This document shows positions 14,317 to 22,552 of a stretch of 35,032 bases of DNA, in pieces; within the stretch, counting starts at the first letter, position 1, and each line of letters opens with the position of its first letter. The stretch is from Candidatus Berkelbacteria bacterium (lineage in GTDB: Bacteria; Patescibacteriota; UBA1384; JACPKC01), in assembly GCA_016198415.1 (NCBI GenBank), contig JACQIO010000003.1, positions 1-35,032 of the forward strand, written 5' to 3'. A program made the position numbers and the translations under genes. The notes under the pieces are model-generated. The model was not told the DNA's origin. It made no database searches and saw only the letters and a list, made by a program, of their open reading frames with translations.

Positions 14317-14324
14317 CGTCTCCC

Positions 14325-14354
14325 ATCCTACCACGCGGCCGTCTGTGCTACCGT
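14325..14354. promoter_or_regulatory. Divergent extended -10 boxes between the two gtrA genes
   Basis: Minus strand: TGG-TAGGAT (14333-14325), eight bases before ATG 14316. Plus strand: TGC-TACCGT (14346-14354), nine bases before ATG 14364. Only 12 bases separate the two elements, so both transcripts would have leaders of a few bases. Confidence 0.5.
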
Positions 14355-14363
14355 GAATGGACC

Positions 14364-14882
14364 ATGGTTGGCCAGACCATCCCACCACCCGCAAGCTCGC
14401 CCGCCGGGAACGACCCACCGGCCTCCGTGATCGACCTCTCGGTGGCGGCCCACCAGGCAGCCCGGCAGCTCGTCCCCAACCAGACCGTCCGGCAGTTCAC
14501 CAAGTACGTCCTGTCTGGCTTGGTCACCTTTGCCCTGGACATTGGCACGACCAACCTCCTCGTCTTCAGCCTGGACGTGCCCGCGGTGGAGGCTGGCTAC
14601 GTCGGCATCCTGGTGGCGCTCACGAACGGCTTTGTCATGAATCGCTGGTGGACCTTTCGGGCCGCCAACGGGCACCTGGCACCGCAGGCGCTCCGTTTCC
14701 TGGCCACCGCCAGCGTCGGCGGGATCTTAAACGGCGTCGTCTACACTCTCCTCCTCACCCACTGGCCGATCCACTTCAACCTGGCCAAGATCCTGGCCGG
14801 GGCCGTTGGGGCCGCCTGGAACTTCACGCTCATGAAGGTGTGGGTCTTCCCGCCCACCACCCGGCGCGTCTCGTCGGTCTAA
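14364..14882 (+). CDS. GtrA-like family membrane protein
   Basis: 172 aa from ATG 14364 (MVGQTIPPPASSP). A Pro/Ser-rich soluble start precedes VRQFTKYVLSGLVTFALDIG, the first GtrA helix, followed by a second helix and the family motif FVMNRWWTF. Later comes a third helix and FTLMKVWVF, the usual ending. It is a distant paralogue of the divergent GtrA at 13855-14316. It heads a plus-strand operon with a glycoside hydrolase, a GT-C transferase and a secreted beta-rich protein, so it probably handles a lipid-linked sugar for that pathway. Confidence 0.9.
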   Translation: MVGQTIPPPASSPAGNDPPASVIDLSVAAHQAARQLVPNQTVRQFTKYVLSGLVTFALDIGTTNLLVFSLDVPAVEAGYVGILVALTNGFVMNRWWTFRAANGHLAPQALRFLATASVGGILNGVVYTLLLTHWPIHFNLAKILAGAVGAAWNFTLMKVWVFPPTTRRVSSV

Positions 14883-14891
14883 CGGGACGTG

Positions 14892-14900
14892 TGGTAGAGT
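14892..14900 (+). promoter_or_regulatory. Extended -10 box before the glycoside hydrolase gene
   Basis: TGG-TAGAGT ends eight bases before ATG 14909. It may be an internal start within the gtrA operon. Confidence 0.4.
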
Positions 14901-14908
14901 GGACCTCG

Positions 14909-15928
14909 ATGCAACGACTCATGGTTGGACTCATCGTCCTGCTCGTCAGCGCCGGCACCGCCTGGGCGCTCTGGCAGCGTTCGCTCCACCCGAGCTTTGT
15001 CTGGGGCGTGGGGCTCAATCCAACGCCAACCGGTGTCCTGACGGCCGAGACCACCCACGACGTCGTCGAGCGCGCCCGCACGCTGGGCGTCAATACCATT
15101 CGCGTCAAGTACACCACAGAGAACGAGCAGCAACGGAACCGGGTCCGCTGGGCCGTCACCGAGGCACGGACTCCCTGGTGGCAGCCGCTCCAGATTGTCA
15201 TGATCCTGGAGCACAACGACCTCATCCTGAACGGGCCAGAGCCGTACCAAGCCGGCTACGATCTCGGCCTCGAGGCGGCCAGCACCTACCGCGGGCAGGT
15301 GGCCTACTACCAGCTGGGCAACGAGCTGGCCGCCTACGCCCTGAAGCCAACCTGGGGTGGCTTCACACCGGACTCCTACATCCCGGAAAAGTACGAGCGC
15401 GGCCTCACCTGGCTCCGCGGGGTCTCAGACGGCATTCACGCTGGCGATCCCAAGGCCAAGCGGCTCGTCACCGGCCACTGGCTCCAGCACGCGTTCTGGG
15501 AGATGGCCAAGGACGATGGCCTGGCCTTTGAGGCGATTGGCTGGGACTGGTTCCACGAGGAGCTCCCGGTGCCCAGCCTCGTTGACTTTGAGTTTGAAGA
15601 GAAGCCGTACGATCTCATCGGCAAGCTGGCTTCGATTGCCGAGACCGTCTGGGTGACCGAGGCCGGGGTGAATGGGGATGTGGTGGGCCGATCCAAGGCC
15701 GCCGCCTTTCTGACCGAGTTCATCACCGAGCTCCGCACCGATCCACGGATTGACGGGGTCTTCGTGGCCCAACTGACGGACGAGATGCACAACCAGTGGA
15801 GCGAAAACTGGCAGCATGGCTTGATTGGGATTGAGCCAGTTGATCTGGCCAACCAGATCTGGCGCTTCTCTGACACGGTCCGGCCTGAGTACCGGGCCTA
15901 CGACGCCCTGATTCACCAGACCAACTGA
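14909..15928 (+). CDS. Membrane-anchored glycoside hydrolase-like protein (clan A TIM barrel)
   Basis: 339 aa from ATG 14909. An N-terminal hydrophobic segment (about 3-22) acts as signal peptide or anchor. The body reads as a TIM barrel: WGVGLNPTP, LGVNTIRVKYT, LQIVMILEHND, then VAYYQLGNELAAYA with the presumed acid/base Glu 139 after Asn 138, and later TVWVTEAGVNGD with the presumed nucleophile Glu 251, then GVFVAQLTDE and MHNQWSEN. Asn-Glu on one strand end and Glu on another is the clan GH-A pattern (GH5, GH39 and relatives). The substrate is not evident. It may trim or remodel the glycan made by the cluster. Confidence 0.8.
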   Translation: MQRLMVGLIVLLVSAGTAWALWQRSLHPSFVWGVGLNPTPTGVLTAETTHDVVERARTLGVNTIRVKYTTENEQQRNRVRWAVTEARTPWWQPLQIVMILEHNDLILNGPEPYQAGYDLGLEAASTYRGQVAYYQLGNELAAYALKPTWGGFTPDSYIPEKYERGLTWLRGVSDGIHAGDPKAKRLVTGHWLQHAFWEMAKDDGLAFEAIGWDWFHEELPVPSLVDFEFEEKPYDLIGKLASIAETVWVTEAGVNGDVVGRSKAAAFLTEFITELRTDPRIDGVFVAQLTDEMHNQWSENWQHGLIGIEPVDLANQIWRFSDTVRPEYRAYDALIHQTN

Positions 15929-15930
15929 CC

Positions 15931-17730
15931 ATGACCGGGCTCGGCACTCTTGGTGTCCAAGTCACTTGGCTGGTGCTCGCCGCACTCTACTGGATGCTCA
16001 CCGCTGGCGTTGGCCTGGCCACGCTGCGGGCACTCCGGCTCCGTCTGGCGCCCTCGGTCACCCGCCTCGTCCTGGCAGTCGCCACTGGCTGGACCGTGGC
16101 TGGCCTGGTCCTCTTTGGTCTGGGCTTGGCTGGCCTCCTCAGCCGAGAGCTCATCCTCGTCTTGACCATCCTCACGATCCCCCTCGCGGTCCACCACGCC
16201 CCGTGGGAAGATCTGGGAATCCTGCGCCGCTTCCCCCAGCTACCGACGGCAGCACGGACGATCGCCGTTGGCCTGGCCGGTGTTGCCACCATCACCTTGC
16301 TCGGTGCCCTGGCGCCGGATGTGGAGTTCGACTCCACCTGGTACCACCTGCCCGATGCCCAGCGCTTCTTGGCCGAGCACGCCGTTCGGGTCCACGCCCA
16401 ATCGATCCAGGATATCGCCGCCTTCCTGCCCAAGCTTCCGGAGCTGCTCTTTGCCTGGGTACTCGCGCCCAACCCCACCAGCCCCACCCTCGCGCAGCTC
16501 AGTCACTGGCTGGCCGGCGGGCTGTTGGCCGCTGGTACGTACGCGCTCGCTCGCCGCGTGAGCCAGCCAACGGGGGCACTCCTGGCCACCGCCACCGTCT
16601 ACCTGGCCCACAGCGTTGGCTGGCTCTCCCAGACCGCCTACGCCGATCTCTTTGTGGGGCTGTTTGCCGTCAGCATCGCCCTCGCCCTACTCAAGGCGAG
16701 CGACTCATCTCACGGTCGTAATATGATTGGACTGGCTGGCCTCTTGACCGGGGCGCTCTTGCTGAGCAAGCTCCAGGCAATATTTTTCCTGCCCGCCATC
16801 GCCCTCGGAGCGTTCGCGGCTCGTCAGCGCTGGCAGGATGTGGTGGTGGTCCTCGGCCTGGGACTCTTGGTGGTCGCGCCCTGGTACATCCTGGTCTGGA
16901 CCACCACCGGCTCACCCTTGGGCTTGGCTGGCTACTGGCCACCCGGGGACGTCCACTACGGCGGCGGCGCCAACTTCCTCGACTGGCTGATCCGGATCCA
17001 TCCGACGGTCTTTGCGAGCCGCCTGGTCCAGGTCTTGCTCGAGACCTCGCCACTCTTGGTCCTGTCCGTCCTGCCGCTCTTGGCGTGGAAGCAGCTGTCC
17101 CCCACCGCCCGCTGGCTCATTGTGATTGGCCTGGTGACCCAACTAGGCTGGACGTACAATCCAGTGCCAGTTGATCGCTACGGCCTGCCGGCCCTGCCGC
17201 TCTTGGCCGCTGGCGTGGCGACACTTTACACGATCGGAAACCGTGTCATCCGGGCGACCCTCCTCCTGGGCTTGCTCGTCTTGGCCGTACCCCGCGCCAG
17301 CCTGATCGTCCAGGCTGCTCACGATCGGTTCCCCGTCGCCCTTGGGGCTGAGTCGCGAACCGCCTACCTGGATCGTCAGCTCCACGACAACCTCTGGATC
17401 TACTGGGATACGGAACAGCGCGTTCCCAAGATCCTGGGCAACGGCACGGCCCTCCTTCTGACCCACAACTCGTTCTACGTCAACGTCCGATCGATCGATC
17501 TCATCCAGTTCGCCCACGAAGCGCTCGGGGAGTCAGCCACGGTCAACGAGGTCCTGGCTGCGTTCGCCGAGGCCAAGATCACCCATCTGGTCCACACCCG
17601 CCCCTTCACCCTCGAATCCTTCCTGGGCGAACTCCCGCTCTCCGCAGCTGATCAAGTCACCCTCAGGACTCACCTTCGCCTGGTCTACCAGAGCCCCAAC
17701 CACCTGACCGTCTGGGAACTGGTGCCATGA
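15931..17730 (+). CDS. GT-C type membrane glycosyltransferase (GT39/ArnT-like)
   Basis: 599 aa, ATG two bases after the upstream stop. About 11-13 hydrophobic segments. The first large outer loop carries FDSTWYHLPDAQRFLAEH (133-150), matching the Asp...Tyr-His motif with which GT-C enzymes bind polyprenyl-phosphate sugars. A later helix pair with LLSKLQAIFFLPAIALGAFA and VVAPWYILVWTTTGSPLG fits the same superfamily. The C-terminal 150 residues form a soluble outer domain. The likely role is transfer of a lipid-linked sugar onto an acceptor outside the membrane. The ATG of the next gene overlaps its stop (ATGA). Confidence 0.85.
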   Translation: MTGLGTLGVQVTWLVLAALYWMLTAGVGLATLRALRLRLAPSVTRLVLAVATGWTVAGLVLFGLGLAGLLSRELILVLTILTIPLAVHHAPWEDLGILRRFPQLPTAARTIAVGLAGVATITLLGALAPDVEFDSTWYHLPDAQRFLAEHAVRVHAQSIQDIAAFLPKLPELLFAWVLAPNPTSPTLAQLSHWLAGGLLAAGTYALARRVSQPTGALLATATVYLAHSVGWLSQTAYADLFVGLFAVSIALALLKASDSSHGRNMIGLAGLLTGALLLSKLQAIFFLPAIALGAFAARQRWQDVVVVLGLGLLVVAPWYILVWTTTGSPLGLAGYWPPGDVHYGGGANFLDWLIRIHPTVFASRLVQVLLETSPLLVLSVLPLLAWKQLSPTARWLIVIGLVTQLGWTYNPVPVDRYGLPALPLLAAGVATLYTIGNRVIRATLLLGLLVLAVPRASLIVQAAHDRFPVALGAESRTAYLDRQLHDNLWIYWDTEQRVPKILGNGTALLLTHNSFYVNVRSIDLIQFAHEALGESATVNEVLAAFAEAKITHLVHTRPFTLESFLGELPLSAADQVTLRTHLRLVYQSPNHLTVWELVP

Positions 17731-18287
17731 GCCCGGCCCGATCTCTCCTCCTGACCCTCCTGACGATCGTCCTCCTCGGCTGGTCCCTCTGGAGCTACCT
17801 GGACCGCCACGCCCCCACGCTCAGTTGGTGGAAGCCGACGACTGTTTGGCAGTCCCTGGCCGCCAGTCGTACCTGGCTGGCCACCGATCTCCCACACCAG
17901 GGTGCGGGCAGTGGTACAGGCATCACCGCCGAGCGAACCGTCCCCGGCTTCTTCCTCTCCGGGCCATACGCGCCAGTCCTGGCTGGCTGGTATCGGCTCG
18001 AGATTGACGGGACGAGTCCCACCAGCGAGCGGGTCCTCCACGTTCAGCTGACCTCAGATCAGGGCGAGACGATCCTCCGGAAGCTCGATGTCAACGGCTC
18101 AGCGCTGCCCTTGGTCACGGAGCTCGATCTCCCCACGCTGGCTGACCTTGAGATCCGCTTGGCTGCCACCAGCGCAACGCCGGTCACCATTGAGGCGATC
18201 ACGCTCCGTCGCATCGAGTTCTCCCAACGTCGCCTCCGCGACGACCTCATCGCCCAGCTGCAGCGCTGGTTCACCCAGCCCTCGTGA
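17727..18287 (+). CDS. Membrane-anchored beta-sandwich-like protein
   Basis: 186 aa, coupled to the GT-C gene through an ATGA overlap. An N-terminal helix (LLLTLLTIVLLGWSLWSYL) anchors a domain of short strands: GFFLSGPYAPVLAGWYRLEI, VLHVQLTSDQGETILRKLDV, LADLEIRLAATS, PVTIEAITLRRIEF. The order and the phrase 'GWYRLEI' recall jelly-roll carbohydrate-binding domains, though no family is certain. Last gene of the operon; probably a partner of the hydrolase or the GT-C enzyme at the cell surface. Confidence 0.75.
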   Translation: MSPARSLLLTLLTIVLLGWSLWSYLDRHAPTLSWWKPTTVWQSLAASRTWLATDLPHQGAGSGTGITAERTVPGFFLSGPYAPVLAGWYRLEIDGTSPTSERVLHVQLTSDQGETILRKLDVNGSALPLVTELDLPTLADLEIRLAATSATPVTIEAITLRRIEFSQRRLRDDLIAQLQRWFTQPS

Positions 18288-18343
18288 GATCATCCCGCCA
18301 CGTGAGACGGTCCAGTCCGCCTGCACCCGATGGACCGGATAAA

Positions 18344-18381
18344 TCAACCATAATGTGGACGATCGTCCACATTATGGTTGA
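18344..18381. repeat. 38-bp perfect palindrome, GATC centre
   Basis: Nineteen bases, ending GTGGACGA, are followed by their exact reverse complement. The central 28 bases match the palindrome at 1183-1214, except that the outer base pair differs. It sits between convergent genes and has no T tract. Confidence 0.85.
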
Positions 18382-18418
18382 AAGTGAGATGGACACACCA
18401 GGGGGCTAGCTCTAGGCA

Positions 18419-18447
18419 GCAAAAGACCTGGGGCGAACCCCAGGTCT
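18419..18447 (-). terminator. Intrinsic terminator of the HhH-protein gene
   Basis: AGACCTGGGG and CCCCAGGTCT form a perfect ten-pair stem around CGAA (TTCG on the minus strand). On the minus strand it is followed by TTTTGCTG. Confidence 0.8.
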
Positions 18448-18459
18448 CTCCTCCTTCCC

Positions 18460-19011
18460 CTAGCGCCTTGGCCCCGGCTCGAGTCCATGCTCGTGGAGGA
18501 GTTGTTTGAGTGCCTCCTGACTGGCCGGCCCAATGCCCTTGATGGAGAGCAGCTCCAGTTCCCCCCACCCGGCCGCCAGCTGCCGGAGCGTCAGCGTCCG
18601 CCAGGCTGGCCGCTTGGCGAGCACCCGGAGCGCTCGCCTCTGCTGACTCGAGAGTGGGACCTCCACCCTGAGGAGCCGCGGCAGCGCGAGTTCCGTCCGG
18701 ACCTCGCGGGCCGTCTGCCCCATGAGACGACTGACGATGTCCGGTTCGCTGGTCTCCGTGTCCAGGAAGACCGTCCGCCACCGATCCTTGAGGGCGGCGA
18801 TGAGCTGCATCGAGAGGGTCTTTTCCAGCAGGGCAACCGCGAACCCGCCCTCAGGCGTCTTGAGGAGCTCGAGGACATCCGTTGGCCCCACCCGGCCAGC
18901 CTTCCAGGGCTCGGAGATGTCCACCTGGTTTCCGAGGCCCCAGCGCCGGTGCACCTCGCGCACTCGCTGAACAAGTGCCTCACTCGTTGCGATGAGAAGA
19001 ACACGTCGCAC
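18460..19011 (-). CDS. Hypothetical protein with C-terminal helix-hairpin-helix
   Basis: The start chosen is GTG 19011 because GGAGGTGAGGAG lies just upstream and a promoter at 19077-19104 lies between it and the previous gene's terminator; a longer frame to 19203 would cross that terminator. 183 aa. The N-terminal part begins VRRVLLIATSEALVQRV and has an alpha/beta feel. The C-terminal part (155-177) reads LSIKGIGPASQEALKQLL, the same helix-hairpin-helix pattern as the RNA polymerase alpha C-terminal domain, which binds DNA backbone. A DNA-binding or transcription-associated role is an inference. Confidence 0.7.
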   Translation of the reverse strand: MRRVLLIATSEALVQRVREVHRRWGLGNQVDISEPWKAGRVGPTDVLELLKTPEGGFAVALLEKTLSMQLIAALKDRWRTVFLDTETSEPDIVSRLMGQTAREVRTELALPRLLRVEVPLSSQQRRALRVLAKRPAWRTLTLRQLAAGWGELELLSIKGIGPASQEALKQLLHEHGLEPGPRR

Positions 19012-19076
19012 CTCCTCACCTCCCTTCAACCTGTCTGTAAAGACTGCGATCCAGCGTTGAACTCGATCGACGGCTG

Positions 19077-19104
19077 AGTCTAGCAGCTGAGGCCCAATTT
19101 GCAA
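19077..19104 (-). promoter_or_regulatory. Promoter of the HhH-protein gene
   Basis: On the minus strand TTGCAA (19104-19099), 16 bases and TGC-TAGACT (19085-19077) form a promoter with an extended -10. The leader would be about 60 bases. Confidence 0.6.
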
Positions 19105-19109
19105 GGAGA

Positions 19110-19134
19110 GGGACCGGGCTGTCTGCCCGGTCCC
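19110..19134 (-). terminator. Intrinsic terminator-like hairpin
   Basis: GGGACCGGGC and GCCCGGTCCC form a perfect ten-pair stem with a five-base loop. The minus-strand sequence after it is pyrimidine-rich (TCTCCTTGC). It ends the 19917-19157 gene pair. Confidence 0.6.
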
Positions 19135-19156
19135 GGTGAGGAGACTTGCCTCACAG

Positions 19157-19411
19157 CTACTTCCGCCGCTTGATCCGAACGCGCCGAACGCGCCACTCAC
19201 CATGGCAGTAGGGCCGCTCGTAGGTGAGCTCGAACAACGTCCGGCTGACTCGGCGCGCTTCTAGCGCCACCAGGTAGCCGCAGCGCTCGGCCGCCAGCGC
19301 CGCCGTCCAGGCCATCGATCGCTGGCAGGGCTGGTTCTCCACCCTGACCGCGGTCAGCGGCTGGCGATCGATCCGACCGTCCTGAACCATCTGGATGATC
19401 GCGAGCGTCAT
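19157..19411 (-). CDS. Hypothetical basic 84-aa protein
   Basis: ATG 19411 shares its A with the TGA of the upstream gene (TGATG), so translation is coupled. The protein starts MTLAIIQMVQDGRIDRQPL and ends in a very basic tail (WRVRRVRIKRRK), with three cysteines in the middle. The basic tail suggests nucleic-acid contact. I recognise no family. Confidence 0.65.
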   Translation of the reverse strand: MTLAIIQMVQDGRIDRQPLTAVRVENQPCQRSMAWTAALAAERCGYLVALEARRVSRTLFELTYERPYCHGEWRVRRVRIKRRK

Positions 19412-19917
19412 CAGGCCACCCCTGTGGGCCGCGCCGACTTCCGGGCGATGCGCCGTCTCCTCATGTAGTCGCGGAGCATCACCAGCAGCCCTTCGGGACC
19501 CACATCTTCACGCTGGAAGATGCCCCGGAATCGCGTGGCGTCGATCCCCTCGAGCTCAGCCCCGCTGCCGTTGCGAAAGACCCAGACGTCCGCCAGAAGA
19601 TCGCGGGCAACGCGGGCGTTCTCCAGCTGCCGAGCGGTCTGGGCGTCTGCGATCACCAACGTCACCCGCTCTCGCGCGACCAGAGCGGCCAGGCTACCAA
19701 TCCCATACTGGCTGGGCCTCTGCCGCGCCAGCCAAGAGAACGCTCCAACCGAGCAGTCCGTCCAGAGATCCGCGAGCGTCTCCTCGATCATCGCTCGCCA
19801 CGCCGGGTCGTGTTCAAGCACTAAGATCCTGACTCTGCCCTGTGCCACTGCACTGCACCATCCTCTCCAAGTTGGAAAGCTGGCGACCAGGGACACACCC
19901 TGGCAGCCATCAATCAT
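19411..19917 (-). CDS. Response-regulator receiver-like protein
   Basis: 168 aa from ATG 19917, which lies seven bases after TGC-TATACT. From residue 29 the sequence follows the receiver fold: VRILVLEHDPAWRAMIEETL (acidic pocket Glu 35, Asp 37), then VTLVIADAQT with Asp 91 at the phosphoacceptor-like position, and a final helix before an Arg-rich tail (MRRRRIARKSARP). The Lys of the switch region is not obvious, so phosphorylation is uncertain. The first 28 residues do not belong to the fold; an alternative start at an internal GTG cannot be excluded. It heads a small operon with the basic 84-aa protein. Confidence 0.6.
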   Translation of the reverse strand: MIDGCQGVSLVASFPTWRGWCSAVAQGRVRILVLEHDPAWRAMIEETLADLWTDCSVGAFSWLARQRPSQYGIGSLAALVARERVTLVIADAQTARQLENARVARDLLADVWVFRNGSGAELEGIDATRFRGIFQREDVGPEGLLVMLRDYMRRRRIARKSARPTGVA

Positions 19918-19924
19918 CGCCCGG

Positions 19925-19933
19925 AGTATAGCA
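19925..19933 (-). promoter_or_regulatory. Extended -10 box of the receiver-like gene
   Basis: On the minus strand TGC-TATACT ends seven bases before ATG 19917. This near-consensus extended -10 supports a leaderless start. Confidence 0.6.
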
Positions 19934-19966
19934 CGCCGCTCGGGGTGAACTGTGAAACGCGAAAGG

Positions 19967-21067
19967 CTAGGAACGCTGCCCAACCTGCTTGAGCACCGCG
20001 AGGGTTTCTCGCGCGGCCTTCTCCCAAGAGAACTGCTGGACCCGTTTTGAGCCAGCGGCCACGAGCCGGGCCCGGAGCTTGGGATCGGTCAAGAGACGCT
20101 TGAGGGCCTCTGTCAGGGCCCTCGTGTCAGCCGGATCAACGGTCAGGGCGGCCTCACCGACTACCTCGGGCAGCGAGGAGGTGTTGGCCGTCACCACTGG
20201 CGTCCCGGCAATCATCGCCTCAAGCGGCGGCAACCCAAAGCCCTCGTACCAACTCGGGTAGGCAAAGGCGGTCGCCAGGGCGTAGAGGCCAGGCAGATCC
20301 TCGGTGGGAACGCTCCCCAATTCACGTAACCAGCCGCCTGCGGTGCCGACCGCGATTGCCTTGGCCAACGCCTCGGTGTTCCAACCCCGCCGGCCCACTA
20401 GGAGCAGCGGTGACTGCGATCGAAGCGCGGGCGGGAGCTGGCGATAGGCCCGAATCAGCCCATCAACGTTCTTGCGCGGCTCGAGCGTACTCACAAAGAG
20501 CGTGAAGGAGGTGGGCAGCCCGTACTTCTTCACAAGCGTCGACTCCGAGGTCGGCTGCGGGGGGAGTGGGAAGGCCGCCTCGTGGACCACGGTCACCTTG
20601 CCGGTGGTGTGGGGAAAGAGCCGCTCCACGTCCCGCTTGGTCGAGTCCGACATCGCGATGAGATGGCTGGCGCGCCGAGTCGCCAGCGGCAGGCCAAGCC
20701 GCTCCATGATCGCGGTCTTGAGGGCCGGCCGAGCCCGGGGCTCCACAAGCACCGCGAGATCGTGGAGGACGAGGACGCTCGGGACTGGGGAGAAGAGAAT
20801 CGGGTGGTAGCCCGTGGGCGAGAGGAAGACGTCGGTACGCCGCCGGACCAGATCGAACGCCAACCAGAGGAAGCGGAGACCGGGCAGCTTGGGCAAGACC
20901 ACGAACGTGAAGTTAGTGGGGTATGACTCCCGGGGCCGCGCCCAGACGTAGAGGAGGTACTGGTTGGTTCGGTCGACCGCGGCCAGGGCCCGGACGAGTT
21001 CGGCCACGTAGCGGGCTTTGCCAGACCGCGGATCGGCAATCTCTCGGGCATCGATGGCAATCACCAT
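19967..21067 (-). CDS. Family 4 glycosyltransferase (GT-B fold)
   Basis: 366 aa from ATG 21067 ([20 protein letters not shown]); a TTG two codons earlier is possible but less likely. Typical GT4 blocks: [83 protein letters not shown], and the catalytic segment [15 protein letters not shown] with [14 protein letters not shown] after it. TACACT lies seven bases before the ATG. It is the last gene of the minus-strand run from the MurE-like gene through the flippase, so it probably builds the exported glycan. Confidence 0.9.
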   Translation of the reverse strand: MVIAIDAREIADPRSGKARYVAELVRALAAVDRTNQYLLYVWARPRESYPTNFTFVVLPKLPGLRFLWLAFDLVRRRTDVFLSPTGYHPILFSPVPSVLVLHDLAVLVEPRARPALKTAIMERLGLPLATRRASHLIAMSDSTKRDVERLFPHTTGKVTVVHEAAFPLPPQPTSESTLVKKYGLPTSFTLFVSTLEPRKNVDGLIRAYRQLPPALRSQSPLLLVGRRGWNTEALAKAIAVGTAGGWLRELGSVPTEDLPGLYALATAFAYPSWYEGFGLPPLEAMIAGTPVVTANTSSLPEVVGEAALTVDPADTRALTEALKRLLTDPKLRARLVAAGSKRVQQFSWEKAARETLAVLKQVGQRS

Positions 21068-21074
21068 AGGCAAC

Positions 21075-21103
21075 AGTGTATCGATCCGATGGCCGATTGT
21101 CTG
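21075..21103 (-). promoter_or_regulatory. Promoter of the GT4 gene
   Basis: On the minus strand CAGACA, 17 bases and TACACT (21080-21075) end seven bases before ATG 21067. The -35 overlaps the last codon and stop of the flippase gene, allowing separate expression. Confidence 0.45.
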
Positions 21104-22552
21104 CTACGTTCGACGCAGCAGCGCTCGGATCGTCTCCGGATCAACGGCGCCCAGCCGGTAGACGAGCACCCCGTAGACGAGGATCGCCACCGGCACCTCC
21201 AGCCACAGGTTCGCACCCGGCAGCGCCCAGAGCAGACCGGCCATGACCGCACTGGCGGCCAGCGATTTGGGGATGGTCTGGAGTCTGACCGGGAAGGTGA
21301 TCAGGCGAGACGCCAGCAGGATCGAGACGGTCAGGATGAGCGCCTCGGTGGCCACGGTGATGGCGGCCGCGGCCAAGTAGCTCAGGCGGGGGATGAGGAG
21401 GAGGTTGAGGCCAATGTTGAAGACCGCGTAGCCCACATTCGGGGCCACCAGCCAGCGCTGCTTGCCAGCCGCCAGAATGAGGGCGTTGAAAATGAAGGAG
21501 AGGTAGGAGAGGCCAACGCCAACCATGAGCACCTGGAGAATGAGGACCGGCGTGATCGCCACCCCACCGAGCGTCAGGGTCGCCACGTGGACAAACTCCG
21601 GCCCGGCAATCGCCACGAGCGGTTCCGCCAGGAGCATCCCACCCACCACCATCGGGAAGGTCAGCAAGGTGAGAAGGTCAAAGCTCTGCTGGAAGACTAT
21701 CCGCCACTTGGGATCCTCCTGGCCGTAGAGCTTGGTCAAGATCGGGAAGATTGAGTTGATGAAGAAACCCGGGAGGGCAATCAAGACCTCCAGGATCCGA
21801 AACGGCACGCCGTAGATGCCCACCTCCACGGAGGACTTGAGGAGCGAGAGCAGGATCGTGTCCACCTTGAAGTAGACGAACTGGAGCACCGAGTTGATCC
21901 CCAGCGGCAGCGCCTCGGCGACGAGGTAGCGCCAGTAGCCGAGATCGGCGGCTATTCGGATGGGCACGAGGGCGTTCGTCAGGAAAAACGCAACCAGGGA
22001 CGTGACGAGGTAGCCGGCAGTGACCGCCCAGAAGACCTCGGCTAAGCCGCCACCACCCGCCGCAATCCAGGCGGCCAGTCCCACCACCAACCCGCGGCCG
22101 ATGACGTCGGCAATCACCGCCCGGCCCATCTGCAGCTTGGCTTGGAGGACGGCAATGAACGTGTTCTGGAAGGTCAGGGCAAACTGACCGATGGCGATGA
22201 TCCCCAGGCCGGCCAGGACCGGCGCCGGGTAGTCCAGTTGCCAGCCGATGGCCAGACCCAGGCCATAGACCAAGACCGCCAGGACGGTCCGCAGGCCAAT
22301 CACGTTCGCCACCGCTTCCTGAGGCCGCGCGTCCGGCAGCGAGAGCTCCCGGACGAGAATGAAGAAGAATCCAAAGTCCGCCAGGACCGCAATCATGCCC
22401 ATAAAGGTCACGACCGTGGTGTACTGGCCGAGGCCCTCGACGCCCAGGAGTCGGCCCAAGATGGCCAGCAGCGCGAGCGAAAGCCCGACGGTCAGGATCT
22501 TACCGAGGATTTGGACGAGCGTGTTGGACGCCACCGTCCGAGTGGTGGTCAT
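21104..22552 (-). CDS. Wzx-like polysaccharide flippase (MOP superfamily)
   Basis: 482 aa, with about 12-14 membrane helices spread through the whole length. It starts MTTTRTVASNTLVQILGKIL, the usual polysaccharide-exporter opening with Asn-Thr and a Gly-Lys in helix 1, then QYTTVVTFMGMIAVLADFGF in helix 2. The central part has VYFKVDTILLSLLKSSVEVG, a well-conserved segment of the family (TM7 region). These proteins turn lipid-linked oligosaccharides across the membrane. The ATG overlaps the stop of the upstream ligase gene (ATGA), so the two are coupled. Confidence 0.9.
   Translation of the reverse strand: MTTTRTVASNTLVQILGKILTVGLSLALLAILGRLLGVEGLGQYTTVVTFMGMIAVLADFGFFFILVRELSLPDARPQEAVANVIGLRTVLAVLVYGLGLAIGWQLDYPAPVLAGLGIIAIGQFALTFQNTFIAVLQAKLQMGRAVIADVIGRGLVVGLAAWIAAGGGGLAEVFWAVTAGYLVTSLVAFFLTNALVPIRIAADLGYWRYLVAEALPLGINSVLQFVYFKVDTILLSLLKSSVEVGIYGVPFRILEVLIALPGFFINSIFPILTKLYGQEDPKWRIVFQQSFDLLTLLTFPMVVGGMLLAEPLVAIAGPEFVHVATLTLGGVAITPVLILQVLMVGVGLSYLSFIFNALILAAGKQRWLVAPNVGYAVFNIGLNLLLIPRLSYLAAAAITVATEALILTVSILLASRLITFPVRLQTIPKSLAASAVMAGLLWALPGANLWLEVPVAILVYGVLVYRLGAVDPETIRALLRRT

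Noticed and set aside
14357-14908. N-terminal extension of the glycoside hydrolase
   Set aside because: The frame is open upstream but overlaps the GtrA gene; ATG 14909 precedes a clear signal anchor and follows a -10 box.
18344-18381. Transposon terminal repeat
   Set aside because: No transposase or target duplication lies nearby; the copies are self-contained palindromes between genes.
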